A stretch of DNA of 9,024 nt from Acidobacteriaceae bacterium (GTDB taxonomy: Bacteria > Acidobacteriota > Terriglobia > Terriglobales > Acidobacteriaceae): contig JASHUF010000467.1 of NCBI GenBank assembly GCA_030040175.1, forward strand, positions 1 to 9,024, in the 5' to 3' direction. Numbering within the stretch: position 1 is the first letter of the stretch; each line of letters opens with the position of its first letter. Both the position numbers and the translations under genes were made by a program. A model generated the notes under the pieces. It searched no databases, was not told where the DNA came from, and worked only from the letters and a program-made list of their open reading frames with translations. Shown piece after piece: positions 5,665 through 9,024 of the stretch.

Positions 5665-7178
5665 CCAATCTCGAGTGCCGCCTGATTGAACCCTCGCGAT
5701 CCGAACCTCACCCGGCAGCGGCGTCCTCGAACTTCGAACCCACTTTTCGCGATCCCGCGGGGCAGCTTTTGCTCGAGGAGGATTGCGCGCTGCGCCGGAT
5801 TCGTCCCGCGGCCGTTGACGAAACCCTCGACTTTCTCCGCTCCCCGCTCCGCAAGCAGCTTGAGAGCGCAGGTGATCTGATTGCGAGCGAAGTCGCCGGC
5901 GCAGGCTCGATACCTCAGGCCAAGGAGGGCGAGCTCTGGCTGCGCCATCCGCGAGTCGATCCCATCTCTTACCCCTGGGAGTGGACACCGGCGCAGTGGC
6001 GCGCGGCCGCCGAGCTCACCTTGCGCATTGCCGGCAAAGCCATCGCCGCCGGCTGGATGCTTAAGGACGCGACCCCGCTGAACGTCCTCTTCCTGGGACC
6101 CCGGCCCGTCTTCGTCGATGTGCTCTCGTTCGAGAAGCGCGATCCCCATTCCACCGTCTGGCTCGCCTACGGCCAGTTTGTGCGCACCTTTCTGCTGCCT
6201 CTGGTTGCCGCGAGGTATCTCGGCTGGCCGCTCGAAGCCACGTTGTTCTGGCGCGACGGCTACGAGCCCGCAGCCCTCTATCGCGCCCTGCCCGCGTGGC
6301 GCCGTCTCAGTCCAGCGCTCCTCGATGTGGTCACGCTGGCCACGCTGTACGAGGGCAAGAGCGGAAAGGCAAAAAAGCCGCAGCCCAAGCCGTCTGCCGC
6401 CGATCCCGAGCTCGCCGCGCACATCCTCTTGAAGCGCCTCGCGCGGTTGGGCCGGCAGATTCGTGCCATGGCAGGGAATGCGGCCAAAAGCGAGTGGAGC
6501 GGGTACGAGCAGTCGGCCAGCCACTACCAGCCGGCAGACGTCGAGCGCAAGCGCCAGTTCGTCTCCGGCGTGCTTGCGCGCGTCCATGCCGCGAGCCCCC
6601 GGCCGGCGCGCGTGCTCGACGTGGGCGCCAACACCGGGACCTACTCGCTGCTTTCAGCCGAAGCCGGCGCGGAAGTGGTCGCCCTCGACAGCGATACTGC
6701 AGCCCTCGAGAGTCTATGGCGCGCGGCTTTTGCACAGCACAAGCCGATCACCGCGCTGGTCGCGAACATCGCGCGGCCCACACCGGCCGCGGGATGGAAC
6801 AATCGCGAACAGCTCGCGCTTCTCGACCGCCTGGCCGGCAAATTCGATCTCGTGCTCCTGCTCGCGGTGATCCACCATCTCCTGCTGCGCGAGCAGGCGC
6901 CGCTCGCGCATATCGGCGAGCTCTGCGCCGCGCTCACGCGCCGCTGGCTGGTGGTGGAGTGGGTGCCGCCCTCCGATCCCATGTTTCAGGAGTGGCTGCG
7001 CGGCCGAGACGAGCTCTATGGTCATCTGACGGAAGACGACCTGAACCGCGCATTCTCTCCGTTTTTTTCGAAGGTCGATCGCTGTGCCCTTGAGAACGGC
7101 CGGATTCTCCTGCTCTATGAGCGCCACCGTGGCGGCGAAAACGCGGATCGCCCCGCCCCCGGAGCCGGCCCGGCATGA
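5661..7178 (+). CDS. Two-domain protein: kinase-like N-terminus plus SAM-dependent methyltransferase
   Basis: A 505-residue protein starting at GTG (5661) inside the preceding stop, with GAGGGG about 11 bases upstream. Residues about 25-235 form a conserved domain opening FEPTFRDPAGQLLLEE and containing ISYPWEW (102-108), LKDATPLNVLF (134-144) and VFVDVLSFE (150-158). The Asp136/Asn141/Asp153 spacing resembles the catalytic and metal-binding loop of kinase-like (aminoglycoside phosphotransferase-type) folds, an analogy drawn from pattern only. Residues about 230-310 are a basic linker. The class I methyltransferase domain has motif I VLDVGANTGTYS (318-329), an acidic ALDSD (341-345), and FDLVLLLAVIHHL (395-407). 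Proteins with this architecture are often annotated as nodulation NoeA-like or simply class I methyltransferase. The likely substrate is an envelope or secreted glycan, inferred from its neighbours. The stop overlaps the next ATG (ATGA), indicating tight coupling. Confidence 0.82.
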   Translation: MTNLECRLIEPSRSEPHPAAASSNFEPTFRDPAGQLLLEEDCALRRIRPAAVDETLDFLRSPLRKQLESAGDLIASEVAGAGSIPQAKEGELWLRHPRVDPISYPWEWTPAQWRAAAELTLRIAGKAIAAGWMLKDATPLNVLFLGPRPVFVDVLSFEKRDPHSTVWLAYGQFVRTFLLPLVAARYLGWPLEATLFWRDGYEPAALYRALPAWRRLSPALLDVVTLATLYEGKSGKAKKPQPKPSAADPELAAHILLKRLARLGRQIRAMAGNAAKSEWSGYEQSASHYQPADVERKRQFVSGVLARVHAASPRPARVLDVGANTGTYSLLSAEAGAEVVALDSDTAALESLWRAAFAQHKPITALVANIARPTPAAGWNNREQLALLDRLAGKFDLVLLLAVIHHLLLREQAPLAHIGELCAALTRRWLVVEWVPPSDPMFQEWLRGRDELYGHLTEDDLNRAFSPFFSKVDRCALENGRILLLYERHRGGENADRPAPGAGPA

Positions 7179-8686
7179 TGCGGCGGATCGCCCAGGCATG
7201 GGGCTTTGCCTCCATCGTCCTCCTGCCTAACTACGTCGACATGACCTCGGCGGCAGGCGATACGCGCATGCGCGTCGCCGTTCCGCTCACGCGCATTGCC
7301 CTCGCTCACCTCACCGACATGCTCATTGTCAGCGTGGTCTTTGCTCTGCTCATGGCGGGCCTGCGCGAAGTCAAGGGCTGGCCAAGCGTCCGCTGGTTTC
7401 TGATGGGCGTCCTGCCCGTTCTGCTCTTCCTCCGTAATCTCAACGTGATTCCCTTCGACATCCCGCATCTGGCCATTGCCGCCGCCGCGCTGCTCTGGTG
7501 CGCCCTGCTTCTGTTCCTCATCCGGCGTTATCCGAAGACGGCCTCGAAGCTGAGCACGTTCGGCGGCAACGTGCTCGCCGGCTTCGCCGTCTTCGCCGCG
7601 ATTGTGACCTTCCAGCTCGTGCGTGCGGCGCTGTGGCGGCCCGGCCCGCAGGCTTTTTCGCATCCCATCCCCGCCGCGCCCGCAAACCGGCCGCGCCTGG
7701 TGTGGATTCTCTTTGACGAGCTCTCGTACAAGTACGTCTTCGAAACCCGCGACCCCTCGCTCCAGATGCCCAACTTTGACCGGCTGCGCAGCCAAAGCAC
7801 GCTCTACACCGACGTGATCCCCATCGCCTATAAAACCACGCGCGCCGTTCCCGGCCTGATGCTGGGCCGTATTGTGACCGATGTCGAATACACGGCGGGC
7901 AATCGGTTTCGCGTCAAGACGGTCGATTCACCCGGCTGGCAGACCTTCGACGCCCATGCCTCGCTCTTCGCGCTTGCCCAGCACTCCGGCGTGACCACTT
8001 CGGTGATCGGCTGGTACCTTCCGTATTGCCCCATCTTTGCGCAGGTCGCCACGCAGTGTTATTGGAGCGACGACGACGACCAGGATCGCGGGCCCACCAT
8101 GGTCCAGGCCAGCTACGCCGAAAATGTCTGGTTCCCGCTGCGCATTCTCCTCGAGACCTCGGTATGGCCGCGCCGCGCCTGGGACGACGAGGCGCGCTGG
8201 GCCTCCGAAAGCCATATCGACTCCGTTCGGGACATCAGCCGGCACGCACTCGAGGTGCTTTCCTCGAGCCAGGCGGACGTGATCTACCTGCACATTCCCG
8301 CGCCGCATCCGGTTGCCTTCTGGAATCGCCGCACCGCGCAATTCGATGGCGGAGGCTCCTACCTCGACGGGCTCGACTACAGCGACCGGCTGCTCGGCCA
8401 GATGCTCGACATCCTTGAAAAACAGCCGCGCTGGGGCGCGACCATGATCATCGTGCAGGGCGATCACTCCTGGCGCACGCAGATGTGGCGTCCCCTGCCC
8501 GGTTGGAGCGCCGAAGACGAGCGCGTCTCCCATGGAGGCGAGTGGGATCAGCGCCCGCTGGTGATGGTGCACGCAGCCGGCGAGCAAGCGCCGCAGACCG
8601 TTGCCGCGCGCACCAGCCTGATGGTCGTCCACGACGCAGTCGCCGCCGAGATTCGCGCCATCGCGCAATCCCCGTTCCATCCATGA
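7175..8686 (+). CDS. Membrane-anchored alkaline-phosphatase-superfamily phosphotransferase/sulfatase-like protein
   Basis: A 503-residue protein with four or five hydrophobic segments in the first 150 residues (about 38-62, 71-87, 97-116, 128-150, plus a weak one at 8-20), then an extracytoplasmic catalytic domain. Metal and active-site features: VWILFDE with Asp181; AYKTTRAVPGLMLGR, where Thr221 lies at the nucleophile position when aligned on the downstream Pro226 and Gly-Arg (231-232); HIPAPHPV (His373, His378); and VQGDHSW (Asp430, His431). The absence of Cys or Ser in a C/S-x-P-x-R motif argues against a formylglycine sulfatase. A Thr nucleophile fits the phosphoethanolamine or phosphoglycerol transferase side of the superfamily, so transfer of a phospho-headgroup to a periplasmic glycan or lipid is the best guess. 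GGAG lies 10 bases upstream of the ATG (7175); a second ATG follows at once (7178). It is the last gene of the cassette. Confidence 0.82.
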   Translation: MMRRIAQAWGFASIVLLPNYVDMTSAAGDTRMRVAVPLTRIALAHLTDMLIVSVVFALLMAGLREVKGWPSVRWFLMGVLPVLLFLRNLNVIPFDIPHLAIAAAALLWCALLLFLIRRYPKTASKLSTFGGNVLAGFAVFAAIVTFQLVRAALWRPGPQAFSHPIPAAPANRPRLVWILFDELSYKYVFETRDPSLQMPNFDRLRSQSTLYTDVIPIAYKTTRAVPGLMLGRIVTDVEYTAGNRFRVKTVDSPGWQTFDAHASLFALAQHSGVTTSVIGWYLPYCPIFAQVATQCYWSDDDDQDRGPTMVQASYAENVWFPLRILLETSVWPRRAWDDEARWASESHIDSVRDISRHALEVLSSSQADVIYLHIPAPHPVAFWNRRTAQFDGGGSYLDGLDYSDRLLGQMLDILEKQPRWGATMIIVQGDHSWRTQMWRPLPGWSAEDERVSHGGEWDQRPLVMVHAAGEQAPQTVAARTSLMVVHDAVAAEIRAIAQSPFHP

Positions 8687-8703
8687 CGCGCGCCGGGCGC
8701 GCG
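8687..8703 (+). other. GC-only hairpin immediately after the cassette stop
   Basis: CGCGCGC (8687-8693) and GCGCGCG (8697-8703) form a seven-pair stem with a three-base loop directly after the TGA at 8684-8686. No T run follows, so it is not a classical intrinsic terminator. It could stabilise the 3' end of the transcript or act with the terminator downstream. Confidence 0.4.
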
Positions 8704-8732
8704 AGAGGAACAGCGTAGCCTTCGGCTCGCAC

Positions 8733-8790
8733 AAAAACAGAGCGGTGCAGGCGCCGCAGGCGGACCGTCCGCGTGCCTGCTCAGGTTTTT
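8733..8790. terminator. Convergent bidirectional intrinsic terminator
   Basis: An outer stem GCAGGC (8747-8752) with GCCTGC (8775-8780) encloses an inner stem GCGGA (8760-8764) with TCCGC (8768-8772). The plus side ends in a TTTTT run (8786-8790). On the minus strand the hairpin is followed by TTTTT (complement of 8733-8737). It therefore has the layout of a terminator serving both the rightward cassette and the leftward gene entering from the right edge. The T runs sit six to ten bases from the stem, so efficiency is uncertain. Confidence 0.55.
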
Positions 8791-8861
8791 GAGCGCGGAC
8801 TCAAGAAGGAAGGCCCGATCATGAAGGCATGAAGGCTGGATCAGACCGGCTGCGAGCCCGC

Positions 8862-9024
8862 TCAGGCTGTGGCCGGCGCGATCCGCTCGACGTGAATCGT
8901 TCTGGCGTCTGCGTCGAGCTTCCCGGTTACGGTCACCGGTTTGCCCTCGAAGGGCTGCGCGTCTTTGGGATCGTCGAGCCGGTAAATCTGCCCAGAGCTT
9001 TCGCGCAGCACAAACTGCTCGCCG
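8862..9024 (-). CDS. C-terminal end of a DUF5818-like protein (5' end beyond the window)
   Basis: The minus strand from the window edge reads GEQFVLRESSGQIYRLDD, then PKDAQPFEGKPVTVTGKLD and ADARTIHVERIAPATA, then TGA (8862-8864). The run of 53 codons is open to the edge. The pattern of a 'YVL.D..G..Y.LDD' strand pair, then 'FEGK.V.VTG.LD', then 'TIHV..I' is that of the small beta-rich (OB-like) DUF5818 domain, usually found in exported acidobacterial proteins of about 100-150 residues with a signal peptide. The function is unknown. The N-terminus, including any signal peptide, is outside the window. Confidence 0.72.
   Translation of the reverse strand, partial: GEQFVLRESSGQIYRLDDPKDAQPFEGKPVTVTGKLDADARTIHVERIAPATA

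Noticed and set aside
5586..6587. A 333-codon minus-strand open frame
   Set aside because: It is antisense to the methyltransferase gene, whose motifs are unambiguous; the antisense translation shows no domain.
7175..8686. Classical formylglycine sulfatase
   Set aside because: No C/S-x-P-x-R motif is present; the nucleophile position is occupied by Thr221.

Overview
This is a GC-rich bacterial window, most likely from an Acidobacteriota member (Terriglobia-type). That assignment is inferred from gene content: a DUF5818-like tail at the right edge, hairpins with a TGAA loop, and the DPGTG / methyltransferase / membrane phosphotransferase gene set. No rRNA, tRNA, CRISPR array, transposase or integrase was seen.

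Left half (1-4960), all on the minus strand. In transcription order it holds: a multi-pass membrane protein of GT-C glycosyltransferase appearance (4960-3323); an L-rhamnose mutarotase-like protein (3366-3043) whose start lies inside the membrane-protein gene; a membrane-anchored L,D-transpeptidase/YafK-type protein (3029-2481); an ABC-F ribosome-associated ATPase (2435-357); and a two-helix small membrane protein (310-47). Gaps are -44, 13, 45 and about 46 bases, so one operon is plausible. Two oddities sit in the ABC-F gene. Its linker carries an in-frame cluster of TGAA-loop hairpins (666-770). A second, diverged copy of its last codons (12-80) lies beyond the small membrane gene, as if that gene had been inserted at, or recombined into, the 3' end of an ABC-F gene.

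Middle (4961-5406): a divergent intergenic region with candidate -10 boxes on both strands and a 15-base tandem repeat.

Right half (5407-8686), plus strand: three translationally coupled genes joined by 4-base start/stop overlaps (GTGA, ATGA). They are a small exported or membrane protein with a DPGTG motif, a two-domain protein (kinase-like remnant plus SAM methyltransferase), and a membrane-embedded alkaline-phosphatase-superfamily enzyme with a predicted threonine nucleophile. Together they look like a compact envelope-polymer modification cassette, and this is the most interesting system in the window. A convergent bidirectional terminator (about 8733-8790) separates it from the 3' end of a DUF5818-like gene running in from the right edge (8862-9024, minus).

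The overall theme is the cell envelope: peptidoglycan (L,D-transpeptidase fold), sugar metabolism (rhamnose mutarotase), probable glycan assembly (GT-C-like protein) and modification (right-hand cassette). Family names rest on motifs read by eye; no database search was possible.
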